From Galaxea fascicularis (taxonomy: Eukaryota; Cnidaria; Anthozoa; Scleractinia; Euphylliidae), in assembly GCA_948470475.1 (NCBI GenBank), contig OX419336.1, forward strand, positions 40,932,881 through 40,996,880: 64,000 nt of DNA. The letters are read 5' to 3'. The notes under the pieces are model-generated. The model had not been told where the DNA came from. It ran no database searches and worked only from the letters and a program-made list of their open reading frames with translations. The stretch's first letter is position 1. The number at the start of each line of letters is the position of its first letter. Both the position numbers and the translations under genes were made by a program. Of this stretch, positions 48,901 to 58,988 are shown piece by piece.

Positions 48901-50321
48901 TCGCAAAATCAATTAACCTCTAGCACCCAAGCTTAACGGTTCCCTAACTGACATTTATTAATTGATATGATCTCTTAAGGCGGCTAAACCGCGTTGAAAA
49001 TGTAAAAATAAACGTGTTAAAATTTTATCATTCTACCAACAAGGTCATTTCGCTTGGGGCTAATTTATAGTTGGCGCGATACATCGAGGCTAACGCCATA
49101 AACAGGGTACAAAACTAAATGTGAAAAACACTTAATAATTTTATCGCTTGACCTAAAAGAGGTATTGTCTTCCACATTACCTATTTGATATTTGTCAGAA
49201 CCATTAATGTTGTTTTAATGGCGTGAAAATATTTTTGTAGCTTTCCGTGCTAATGGAATCTTGGAATCTTGATGAGAATTTCATTTGTTGTAACACCGCC
49301 TGTGAAGTGACATTCCGTGATTGCATCTTTTCGTTTGATTTTTATTTTTCATTCCTCGGAGGACCAAATTTAAGTGCTCTTTACGAGGTAAAATATTCGA
49401 GCTTTAGTTGACCGCGCCATTGAAATTCAACGCTGGGCGTTGAAATTATGCAAACATAACAATCTGCATTAAGCGTGGCGTGTTTTCTTGAGCGTTGCAT
49501 TGTTTGCCCATGACGATACGTTTTCTTTCACAACAAAGGTTCAGACCACCCTCGAACACCCATGAAGGAGATGAAATTTAGTGAGACGAAATACGATATG
49601 CTGTGATAAACGTTGAAGCGTAATTTTGAATTTCCCGCTCTTTTTGAGTGCGCGTTTGGCAATTGCAAGCAGTGAAGTTTGAATTAGGTATTGTCAGCAA
49701 AATACCGAGCAAATACACAAACCGCGTCCTGACGCTAACCTCTCAAACAATGTAGGCACAATATTGGAACGACATAGCTTGCATTTCGGATACTATCCAG
49801 TGATTGACTGATGGATTTTTCAAACTGGATTCGAGTAAAAAATTATAGCAATTGTTACGTCTTGAACTAAGTAACGCTTCCCTGGGCACGAAATTTCTGC
49901 GTTCTTGTCTGCTTGCTTCAGTGAACAGATAACATGGTAAACAAAATTAACCTAGTGAATGAACCATATTTGGACGAAGTGACCGTTGTTTCCAACGCAG
50001 GCAATGATTAATTTTTTTCAAACTCTAATAACTTGATGAAGAAAATAAACAATTATCGCGCTAAAGAAAAAAACTTGAGCATCACCTCATTGTTTAACAG
50101 TCCTGCAGGTACGGATGCTTTTTCCACGAGCTTGTGTTCCTGGAGTTTCCCTGTGGAACAATCAACCAGAATTACAAAAAAAGGAAAATGTGGAAAAAAA
50201 TTATTTCACAATCGTTAAAGTGAGAATGAAAACACTGAATACCTGCGACAGCAGAAGAAATCTGGAAGCTCACAAGGACAATAACCACAGCTAGCAGGTC
50301 TCTGACGTTACCACGATCCAT
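45962..50321 (-). CDS. Secreted, cysteine-free protein; candidate neuropeptide precursor
   Basis: I do not recognise this family. Exons on the reverse strand: 50321-50243, 50150-50086, 46636-45962; total 819 nt, 272 residues, TAA stop. Exon 1 is a clear signal peptide (RDLLAVVIVLVSFQISSAVA). Exon 2 uses donor GAG|GTGATG; an in-frame upstream GT is weaker. The mature part has no Cys and is rich in Arg, Lys, Glu. Four degenerate repeats begin Q-K/E-R: QKRIFNGPR (about 64), QKRWVMSGRR (98), QKRIFMRQTG (130), QERFAMSGKK (165); GRR recurs at 195. Gly followed by two basic residues is the classic site for cleavage plus C-terminal amidation, and Gln is a usual cnidarian peptide N-terminus. A helical block (DLHNLLILRNRVKALHEKLD) and an acidic end (EWEDFLRGFETD) follow. 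Coding status is well supported; the peptide role is inference. More small exons in the 3.4-kb intron are possible. Confidence 0.7.
46637..50085 (-). other. Large intron of the secreted-protein gene
   Basis: No further exon was supported. Contains an inverted-repeat element at 47067-47316 (CCTGGTTTCCATATGATCGCTGCC, GCAGCGATCGTATGGAAAC, ending GTGATCATATGTAAATTGG). It also holds a 145-codon reverse frame at 47372-47809 whose start matches the CTGGGGACGAGAATG repeat found elsewhere in the window. 47850-50000 is AT-rich with no recognised structure. Confidence 0.5.
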
Positions 50322-50359
50322 CCTGGCCGAGAAATGAAAATTTGAATCTGTGTAACGGG

Positions 50360-50366
50360 TTTATAG
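50360..50366 (-). promoter_or_regulatory. Possible TATA box of the secreted-protein gene
   Basis: CTATAAA on the reverse strand, about 40 nt upstream of the ATG at 50321. If used, it would leave a 5' UTR of only about 10-20 nt, so an untranslated upstream exon is an equally good explanation. Weak evidence. Confidence 0.2.
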
Positions 50367-50903
50367 CGGTTGAATTGAAAGGTGGAATGCGATATCCTTA
50401 GCGACAGCCGGAACTGTTGATCCGAGAACCTGTCGTCACCAATCGCAATTGCCTCGCCTCTCGAGTCTCGGAGATATTGGCGCCTGACGTCTGCTTCGAG
50501 CCAACGCGTCGAGAAATAGTGTTCCACACTTTAATATTGGGCTTTAAAGTAATTGTTCCTTTCAAAGGAAAAGCTGAATTTATGGTTTCCATGGGAACGA
50601 AAATAACAAAGTGTTTGCTGAGCATCTTTGTGTCTTGAAGAACTTACTCCATGATGTTACAAAACTTCAGTGTTATTTTATAGCTTCCAATCATGGATTG
50701 TTAAAATTTCTAACCAGGATTGACGTTCTTTCTTAGGGCATTGGCACTTTAAAATTCTTTGGAGGTATCGTCATTTCTAAAACGTTATTCAGTTTTGTTT
50801 AACAAACAATAATGACAATTTAACTTTTGAGCCAAAAATTTGGTTTATTAATCCTATAATAATTCAAACTATATAAGGAGGTAATAAGGAATGTGTTACT
50901 TCG

Positions 50904-51665
50904 CGGTCAGTGTAAAACGCAGACTGCAGACTGCAGACCGGGGGTAAAATGCAGACTGAGGGTAAAATGCAGACTGCAGACTGCAGACCAGGGGTAAAAT
51001 GCAGACTAACGTTAGTCACACTAACGATTATTTGAGAACGCAGAAATGTCATTGTTTCTCGTGTTTGGATGGCGAACTTTCACCCTTCAGCAAATACCAA
51101 TATATCTATAAAGTGGAGTAGAAAGATTAAATGTCTCTCACAAACTAGACTCGATACCTACAAGTTTAGCTTGCCTTGCACTTGTGCTGTCGTGTTTTGC
51201 TGCCCTGTGTTCCCATCTGAAGCAACTATGACACTCGCTGGTTTGAACGTTACACTTTGTCGATGGAAATGTGCTGCAAAGTTGGTCGGTCCCAGACCTA
51301 ATCGCGTGAACAAAATTCAAAATGGCCGAGCCGTAAACAAAGAAATACGATTAGTTGGGGCCCGTGTGGGAGTTCAAGAACTCAAGGTTGATAATGCTCA
51401 GTTTGACAAAGGCTAGAAAACGCCTTTTGGTTTGAGTTTTCGGGGTTTTGGAGAGAATTACGGGTGCGCGTAAGAACACACGTAAGTCTTCATTTGATCT
51501 GGATTTGATACTCGTGTTTTTTATTGTTAATATTTTATTTCACCCTCAGTCTGCAGTCTGCATTTTACCCCTGGTCTGCAGTCTGCAGTCTGCATTTTAC
51601 CCTCAGTCTGCATTTTACCCCCGGTCTGCAGTCTGCAGTCTGCAGTCTGCGTTTTACACTGACCG
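50904..51665. mobile_element. Foldback transposon with minisatellite arms
   Basis: Begins CGGTCAGTGTAAAACGCAGA and ends with its complement. Each arm (50904-51007; 51545-51665) is a run of GCAGACTGCAGACC(G/A)GGGGTAAAAT units, inverted between arms. A 9-bp direct repeat GTTACTTCG flanks it exactly (50895-50903; 51666-51674). The interior of about 540 bp shows no transposase. The 9-bp duplication and long structured ends suggest a Mutator-like or Foldback-type non-autonomous element. Confidence 0.85.
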
Positions 51666-52628
51666 GTTACTTCGCCAATAAATTGGCGTCCAACTGTCCG
51701 TAAAGAATTGACTATCGGTAAAAGATTGTTTTAAAGTGGCCCGAGTTCTAACACGTTTCGTAAGGAGTTTTGTGGCTGTTGGTGACGCATTAACAAAGTT
51801 TGTATCGTGTTCTCGAGCGCAAAACAGAATAAATGTTCTTCTTAGACCAGGGTCAGTCAAACGCCGTATTTCACATGAGCCGAGCTCAATTGAGCCCATC
51901 ATTGACGGATATTGGATCCAGATTAAGTTCGATTAATTTTATTTGGATCGGCTGAGGCGTTCTTCACGGCCAGTCCAGGTGGGGACAAGAACGGACCAAA
52001 ACTACTGTATTTAATTCGGCTGATGTTAAGTATGGCGTTTGACTTGGGCCGCAGGTGTAAACTTCATTTACCGCGCCCAAAAACTTGTTTACAAGTGCGG
52101 ATCTTTTTGTTCACCTGTTTAAGCTGACGCCGAAGTAAATTTACAATATTTATTTTTTGGCGATCTGATGTGCCGACATAAAACAATTTAAAATTATTAA
52201 AAAATTATTTGCATATTAAAATTTCAGCAAAACCAGAGAAAACTGTTTGCTACTCGGCTATGGACTAGTCTTATAAACCTTTCAAAGCCATGATGAAAGT
52301 TTACTCTTAAAAGTGTTCAAACAACTTTGTTGTCCGGGAAATGTTTAATTTGAAAGCGTTTATGAGATTGACTTCAACAAGCTACAAAATGCACAATGTC
52401 TTTGGCCTTGGTTCCAGTGCTATCAAATCTTTGATGAAACTTCAGTGCGAGCCACAGTCGGGCTTATTTGCAATTGCAGTGCTTCTAAGAGCAACGGTAA
52501 AAACCAAATTTTTCTCAAATAAACATTTATACTGATTCACTACTGATTCACCTGTCACACTTGAACGAGTGCGCTTACTATTGATTAGTATGCAGATAAA
52601 CTGCCGGCGATAGTTTTATTTGTACTCA

Positions 52629-52648
52629 ATATATATATATATATATAT
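52629..52648. repeat. (AT)n microsatellite
   Basis: Ten AT units followed by a repeat-like block (52655-52760) with TTAGTACCACTCAACTAGTGG and inverted AGGACTATTAGTAATAGTC. Confidence 0.8.
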
Positions 52649-52855
52649 CACTTATTAGTACCACTCAACTAGTGGACTGATGCAAATCCTGCGTTTTGAT
52701 TGGCTACGCTACTAGAGGACTATTAGTAATAGTCTACCAATAGTCCTCGAGTAGCAATCGAGCGTTTTATTTCCAAATAAATATTTCTTCAACTTGCATT
52801 TGCTATTTATTATTTATCATTGCCTTTTCTGTCCGACTAGTTAGGTGATACTAAA

Positions 52856-52959
52856 ACAATTAGACCCTTCGCCGCCAAGGGCCACGGGTCAACAGCCCAT
52901 TCGGCTTCGCCTCATGGGCTATTGACCCGTAGACCTTGCGGGCTACGGGTCTAATTGTT
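52856..52959. mobile_element. GC-rich hairpin element
   Basis: ACAATTAGACCC ... CGGGTCAACAGCCCAT on the left and ATGGGCTATTGACCCG ... GGGTCTAATTGT on the right are inverted arms of about 45 nt around a TCGGCTTCGCCTC loop. Palindromic MITE in the intergenic DNA between the secreted-protein and MAGOH genes. Confidence 0.7.
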
Positions 52960-53789
52960 CATGATTTACCGACAGAAAGGAAGAGTACTGAGTGGCTGCC
53001 CAAAAAACTTATAAGGAGCTAGAATTACAGGACAGCCACACTTGGAGGACAATCAAAATAGCATAAAGATACGGTTTGTCACAAGCATCGACAATCGTGG
53101 CCGCTGGCGATAGCATGGGGTTCCTCCACGAACAATGTTTTTCAGTTTGACGGTACTGTAGAATCATCGCTCTTCAAGCTCTGAAAGTTTGCAATCAAGC
53201 ATTGTTGTTCAATAATTTTAAGCTCATCTCTAGGCATTTCAAAGGAATTGATATCATACTTTTCCGGGGAACATGCCTCCGGAACCCCCTAATTAGCTCA
53301 CTTAGGGGCCGATTACATGAGCCGGGCTCTCCCGGTTAACCAGGGTGGCTCGGTTTGCCGAGGTGAAGTTCAGCTCGGTATTTCATGAGGTGAGCCAGCC
53401 CGGGGTGAGCTGGCGAGCCCGCCTGGCACGAGTTAGATTTACTTCGTTCTGTGTCTCCTCAATATTGTCAGGAATGGAAGTAGTACTTTCTGGACCAAAG
53501 TAGTTTACGTCCATGGTACTGTATTTTCGGGCCATCACCTCTCTCACACTTTCGTATTGTTTAACTTTGTCAGAATTAAAATCCACGTTACGATACTCCA
53601 TTTTACTTTTAAATTGTTAAAGTGAGCTTAATAGATCGTCAACCATCCCACTCGTCCACTTAAACTTTGTTGCACTCGCCGCCATGTTCGTAAGCAAGGA
53701 AGAGAGCATCAGTCTGCATGAGTACTGTAGTATCCGCTTTCTCCTTGTTGGCTCAGGGAGCCGGGCTGTCCCGGTGAACGCTATTTGTG

Positions 53790-54080
53790 GAGGCAGGATG
53801 GCTGAGTGGTTTAGGGCGCTGGATTTCAGTGCGGTGACCCGGGTTCAAATCCCGCTCTGGCCACTAGCTGGTGTTGTTCTGGGTAAGTGCCTGGTTCAAC
53901 TCCTCGGTCATCCTTGTAAATAGCCAACTGGTCTGCCTCCTGCCAGTTGGGATTCTTATCATGTTATGTTTATTTGAATTATTTGTTTCTTGGGATTTAA
54001 GTGGAATGCCTGTAGACTAGCTTGGATAGCTAAGTGCACGTCCACTATAAACACAGTATTCATTTATTGTTTATTTGTAC
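53790..54080 (+). mobile_element. tRNA-derived SINE nested in the PIF-like element
   Basis: The head has pol III boxes: A box GGCTGAGTGGTTTAGGGCG and B box GGGTTCAAATCCC, within a decayed Leu/Ser-type tRNA-like sequence (53797-53865) that lacks a proper long variable arm. The body contains CTGGTCTGCCTCCTGCCAGT and TTGGGATTCTTATCATGTTA, and the tail is T/A-rich (TTATTGTTTATTTGTA). The order head, body, tail is that of a SINE. Confidence 0.7.
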
Positions 54081-54103
54081 ATGGAAAAATCTCAGCCCGG
54101 TCA

Positions 54104-54257
54104 GCCGGGATCCCAGCTAACCGGGCTGGCCCGCTCACCATGTAATCGCAAACTTGATTTTAGGTGTTTTCACCAGACGTGCCGGGATCCCAGCTAACCG
54201 GGCTGGCCCGCTCACCATGTAATCGCAAACTTGATTTTAGGTGTTTTTACCAGACGT
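54104..54257. repeat. Two direct 77-bp repeats near the right end of the PIF-like element
   Basis: Units 54104-54180 and 54181-54257 differ at a single position near the end (GTTTTCACC versus GTTTTTACC); a third, truncated unit runs into the terminal inverted repeat. Each unit carries GCTCACCATGTAATCGC, itself close to the element end GCTCATGTAATCGGCC. Confidence 0.85.
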
Positions 54258-54635
54258 GCCGGGATCACAGCTAAATGAACCAGCCCAGCTCATGTAATCG
54301 GCCCCTTAACCACTTGGACTTTCAGCCCTCCTGGGCTGTATGGTCTTTCTCTCTCCACAAGCTGTAAACTGAGTCTCGTAGGCAAACTTTTTTATAATCC
54401 TCCCTCCTTCAATTCCGCCCTCGAGCCTTCGGCGGCATTGCTTCACCGAAACGTTCTAATGGCGACGAGAATTGGTTTACATCACACTACAAAGCGATGT
54501 ATCTTGTAAAATATACGATATTTTCTACGACGGCGGCGAATCTCGTCCCAGGGCCTCTCAACAGTCACGCTCTCAGGGTCGCTATCAGGGAACTGAGCGA
54601 GCACTTGTTTGAACACAATCCGCTGGCAGCAAGAA

Positions 54636-57600
54636 ATGGCGACTCAGACTGACCCACGCGTTTTTTCTAACATGTCGACTGAGTTTTATCTTCGTTACTA
54701 CGTCGGACATAAAGGAAAATTCGGCCACGAGTTTCTAGAATTCGAGTTTCGACCCGATGGTGAGTATCTCTGTTAGTTGATGCAGCAGTGTCGTGGTTTG
54801 AAGTAACCAAAGATGTGTTGTGTTTTTGCTTTCAGGCAAACTTCGGTATGCAAATAACTCGAACTACAAGAACGATGTTATGATTCGAAAGGAGGTATGA
54901 CTGTTTTGTCAAAATGTTTCGCTTCGATCTTTCTGCGCAATGTGTAGCTCTGGTTTACTAAGAACTCTTTAGCTTAGTCTTGTTTATATTAAAAGCAGGT
55001 CGCTCAGGAGTTGGTGAAGTAACCGCTTTAACATTACAATGGCACAGAACATAAGCTTTATACAAACGCATACTTCATAAGCTTCGGCGCATCGACATCA
55101 ATTTATTCCCTCGTGTTAGTTATTTATAGTTAAACTAACCCTGCGTTCATTTTTATGTACCTGTTTATAGTCATTGATCCTAGCAGTCAAGAACGAGAGG
55201 ATGATCAGAAAGCGTTAAACAATTCAATTCAAAGTAAAGATGGCCTCACTGTATTGCGCTGGTTTAATTCACTGTTTCATTGACTTTGTTTCAAACAGGC
55301 ATTCGTTCACAAAGCTGTCATGGATGAGATGAAAAGGATAATTGAAGACAGTGAGGTTTGTCCTTTCAAATTTGTATTTGTTTTTGTGTTGTTGAGATAT
55401 ACACGCGAAATCTATACAAGTAAATATCATGCTTCAAGTTTTTTTCATCCATGTTAAAAACAGCTAGTTAACAAGCTGAAGATGTCATAAATGAACAATG
55501 TCATGGTAAAGTTTCTACACAGCCCAGACATTAGTAATTACTGTTATATGGCTGGTGCTTGTAGCCGATATAACCCACACTCTAAAAATTGGTATGTTGA
55601 ATTATATGTCATCTGGAACAAAATTTTGCATCAGTGTACATGCATCTGCTCTTGCTGTTTTGGGAAAGGGTGTTCTCAGCAGCACTTCACTGAAACAATA
55701 AACAAACACCAGTGTGTCCGAATGTTTTCCCTATTGCACACTGATCAACAATTTTTTCTACCTGCCAGATGCCAAATGTTAGTCAGCCATTAGAGCACAG
55801 CCTTGCAATTGCTTGAACATGTTATGTTAGGGGCTATACTATGCAGTTTTTATTTTTCATGATCATCATCATCGTCATCATGGTTATCATCTTTTGTAAG
55901 CAGTCTCAAGTCAACTTTGTGTCTTCTTGTTATTCCGCATTTTAACATTATTTGAAGACATACGGTGCAAGATCTTTTTCCGTGGCAGCCCCCACTCTCT
56001 GGAACACACTTCTGTCCGACATCAAGAACAGCTCCTCAGTGTCTGTTTTTAAAAACAAACTTAAAACTTTCCTTTTTTAAAAAAGTATTTAATTTATAAT
56101 TTAATTATTATTATTATTATTATTATTTTTTGCTCTTGTTAAGTGCTTTTGAATTTTAAGGATACTAGCACAATATAAATATTTTATTATTATTTTGAGA
56201 GGGCTAAATTATTACGACATTGGCGTTCATTTCAGTCCTTTTCAAAAATTTATAGATCTGATATCTGTGATATTTGCCTGCACTATTGCAGGATGATTAT
56301 TATGGCTTGTGAAGGCTGTTTTTGTTTTTTTTCTATGATTTGTATACAGATACTCAAAGAGGATGACACCCTGTGGCCTCAGCCTGACAGAGTTGGCAGA
56401 CAAGTAAGTTTCAAAGGAACTCTTAAATTTAGCAGTTATTGCTAAACAAGAGTTTTTTTCTATTAAAATAAATGAACAAACAAAAGAAAGAATATTTCTC
56501 TTTATAGTTTAAAATTGTTGAATTTGCCATTTACTTACCTACTTGAACTTGGATACTGCTGGGCTTGTAACAGATTTTCACCAAAAAGTGTTTAACAACA
56601 ACAAAAAGCAAAAGCAACAGTTGGGACCTTGTTGACTGTGAGTTACAAGCTGTTCACTCAAAAAACATAAATACTGAGTACAAGTAAGAGCTATTTTTGT
56701 AAAGAAATGCTTGATGTGGAATGCCTGAAAACTTTTTCCAACACATGACATTCTGCGAGCTTCTAAACTTCCAACCAAGTGATGTGCTGTGATGTTTTTG
56801 TGCATTGGAATTTTAAAAACATGGTCACTTGGCCTTGTGAGGCCACCAAATACACCATAAAGTCGGTAATATATAAAGACAATGGGCATTGGTCATTTTT
56901 CTCTCCTCTTTCCCTCTCCTACACCTGTACCTTAATTCTCTTTGGTGTGATTTTGATATTACTTCAGGCCAGTGAGGCCTTGTCTTGGCTCACTTTCTGG
57001 AAGTTTCATGAGCCTGTTTTCTAAAAGTCAATGGATGTACATGTAATAGCAGTATTGTGATGCTAGCGGAAACCTCTTTTAACGGAAATTGCTTTGAAAT
57101 TTACAGGAACTTGAAATTGTCATGGGTGATGAACACATTTCTTTTACTACTTCGAAGATTGGTTCTCTCATTGACGTCAACCAGTGCAAGTAAGTTTATG
57201 TTTTGTGACTGTACGTGTATGCAGGCTGGTTCACCTGTACAGAATGTATACCATGTGGACTCTAAAATTTGTGTTCCAAACATGGAAAGTCTGGATGCCA
57301 TCCAGTATCAACCCCATGAAATTTAAAGTTAATTTTGTGATTTGCGTTGAACATTTTGTGTTTTGACTCACCCCTCCCTCTCAAATGGAATTTCCAGTGT
57401 ACTGTACAATGGAACCCCTTGATAGGAAACTTAAGGAAAACAAAATCCTTGTCGCGACAAACACCCCGGAAGCTCAAACTTATGTTATAGGGTGGTAAAG
57501 GGGGAGTTGCCTATTTTCCCTGAAATAATGATTCACGAATGTATTATGTGACACTTCACAAAATACATTTTTTAAGTTGACAACATAGAAAATCAAATGA

Positions 57601-58988
57601 AGAATGATTGTTGTAGTTGTGATCGCAATTTTTTACAAACCCTGTGCACTCTCGCCTGAGGGAAATGTGACTTCACTTCTAAGAAATTTAGGAGTAAATG
57701 GCACTGAAGTCAAGTAATTTGCGATGACCATTTTCTACGTTAGTGAATGATGCATATGAAAGAAATTATATGTGAACTGTGGATTTGAAATCAAATGGAG
57801 AAAGATCATTGCAGTTGTGATCGAAATTTTTACAATTGCATAAAGAAGCCTGAAAAAAATTCAGGACTTCAATGGGGTTTGAATCTGTGACCTCATGATT
57901 TGGGTGCGATGCTCTACCAACTGAGCTATGAAGCCACTGACGGGAGCAGGTCAATTTTGGTGTAAGTGAATGATGCATATGAAAGAAATCATATGTGAAC
58001 TGCAGATATGAAATCAACTGAATAATGATCGTCGCAGTTGTGATCGCATATGAACCCAAAATTGACCTGCTCCCAACGTCAGTGGCTTCATTGCGTAGTT
58101 GGTAGAACATCGCACTGGAATCGCGAAGTCACAGGTTCAAGCCCTCTTGAAGCCCTGAATTTTCTTCACGGTTCTTTACCCAAGTGTGAAAGTTGCGATC
58201 ACAACTGCAACAATCATTCTTCATTTAATTTCATATCCACAGTTCACATATGGTTTCTTTCATATGCATCATTCACTAAGGTAGAAAATGGTCATCACAA
58301 ATTACTCAACTTAAGGGCCATTTAGTCCTAAATTTCTTAGAAGTGAAGTCACATTTCCCTCAAGTGAGAGTGCACAGGGTTTGTCCTGTTTTAAAACGAC
58401 AAGGGTAACACTTCCAAAAATGCAGGGGAAGGGCTGTCACTAATTGTTGAAGTGGGTGGGGATCTACAAAGAATAGCTGGGGATTCAAGTTGCTGTAGTG
58501 AACTCAACAAGCTGGTTTTACATCAAAGTAGCTGGGGATATAACTCTCGAAATACGAGGGGGAAATCCTTGGCTCCGCACCCTTTATGGCAGCCCTGCGC
58601 AAGGGAAATCTTTTGGTGATTAATTTTACAAAAAAATGCTTTACAATTTATGGTATTTAATGCTCTATCTTACCGAGAGTGCTCACCCTTCCTGATCCTG
58701 TACGAATGGTTTTGATAAAAAGTTCGCTGTACTGATCGTTAACGTCACCAGGACCTCCCCATGCAGTTTGATCTTAGCTGTTCTGTCTGATAAGGAAAAA
58801 AAACACACCCTCTGGCCGTGTTATGGCTTTGTAGAAAACAAACTTTTTAACATTACAGGGACATTTGATTTGTGTTGTTCTTTTTCAGGGATCCTGATGG
58901 CTTGAGATGTTTTTATTACTTAGTTCAAGATCTCAAGTGCATGGTTTTCTCTCTCATTGGCCTTCACTTCAAGATCAAACCAATCTAG
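54636..58988 (+). CDS. MAGOH: Mago nashi, exon junction complex core subunit
   Basis: Forms a dimer with Y14/RBM8A that locks eIF4A3 on spliced mRNA in the nucleus. Exons: 54636-54759, 54836-54894, 55299-55355, 56350-56403, 57107-57189, 58889-58988; total 477 nt, 158 residues, TAG stop. Highly conserved family sequence from [20 protein letters not shown] through [38 protein letters not shown] to [20 protein letters not shown]. Two starts are possible: the ATG at 54636 (G at -3, G at +4) adds [12 protein letters not shown] before the ATG at 54672 ([10 protein letters not shown]), which would match the usual animal length of 146-148. The longer form is listed because it is first and has the better context. 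Intron 5 contains the large tRNA-like foldback. Confidence 0.96.
55955..56195 (+). mobile_element. Truncated non-LTR retrotransposon 3' end
   Basis: Encodes [20 protein letters not shown] ... [11 protein letters not shown] and a stop at 56078-56080, the same conserved C-terminal block as the fragment at 26530-26985. It is followed by an (ATT)n run (56104-56130) and AAGTGCTTTTGAATTTT ... AATATAAAT. Inserted in MAGOH intron 3; the 5' part is missing. Confidence 0.75.
57864..57935 (-). pseudogene. Degenerate tRNA-like sequence
   Basis: Keeps the D-arm region TAGCTCAGTTGGTAGAGCATCG but the T-arm (ACAGATTCAAACCCCAT) and the anticodon arm no longer pair well. A repeat-borne relative of 23513-23585, not a functional tRNA. 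Confidence 0.6.
58084..58154 (+). pseudogene. Degenerate tRNA-like sequence
   Basis: Mirror-arm partner of 57864-57935. The A box is altered (TTGCGTAGTTGGTAGAACAT) and the B box reads GGTTCAAGCCC. Several stem mismatches. Repeat-derived. Confidence 0.6.

Larger units (their letters stand above)
53305..54305. mobile_element. PIF/Harbinger-like element with TTA target duplication
   Basis: Inverted ends GGGGCCGATTACATGAGC and CTCATGTAATCGGCCCC, flanked by TTA on both sides. The interior includes many CCGGGCTGGC/GCCGGGATCC words, a 72-codon reverse frame (53383-53601, MEYRNVDFNSDKVKQYESVR...) of unknown meaning, a tRNA-headed SINE (53790-54080) and a 77-bp tandem repeat near the right end. There is no recognisable transposase, so it is probably non-autonomous. 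Confidence 0.75.
57634..58384. mobile_element. Large foldback with two tRNA-like sequences, diverged copy
   Basis: Arms of about 300 nt. Outer ends ACAAACCCTGTGCACTCTCG and its complement at 58361-58384; inner parts share AGTGAATGATGCATATGAAA and GACCTGCTCCC. tRNA-like cores are at 57864-57935 (reverse) and 58084-58154 (forward). Organised like the element at 23401-23816, with the same GGCTTCA acceptor end and the ...TGAAAAAAATTCAGG-type tail, but longer and more diverged. Lies inside MAGOH intron 5. Confidence 0.75.

Noticed and set aside
50113..50150. Shorter version of exon 2 of the secreted gene ending before GTACCT
   Set aside because: Donor CC|GTACCT is poor; GAG|GTGATG at 50086 keeps the same phase and fits the consensus better.
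51069..51416. 115-codon frame inside the foldback element
   Set aside because: No resemblance to a transposase, and antisense frames of similar length overlap it.
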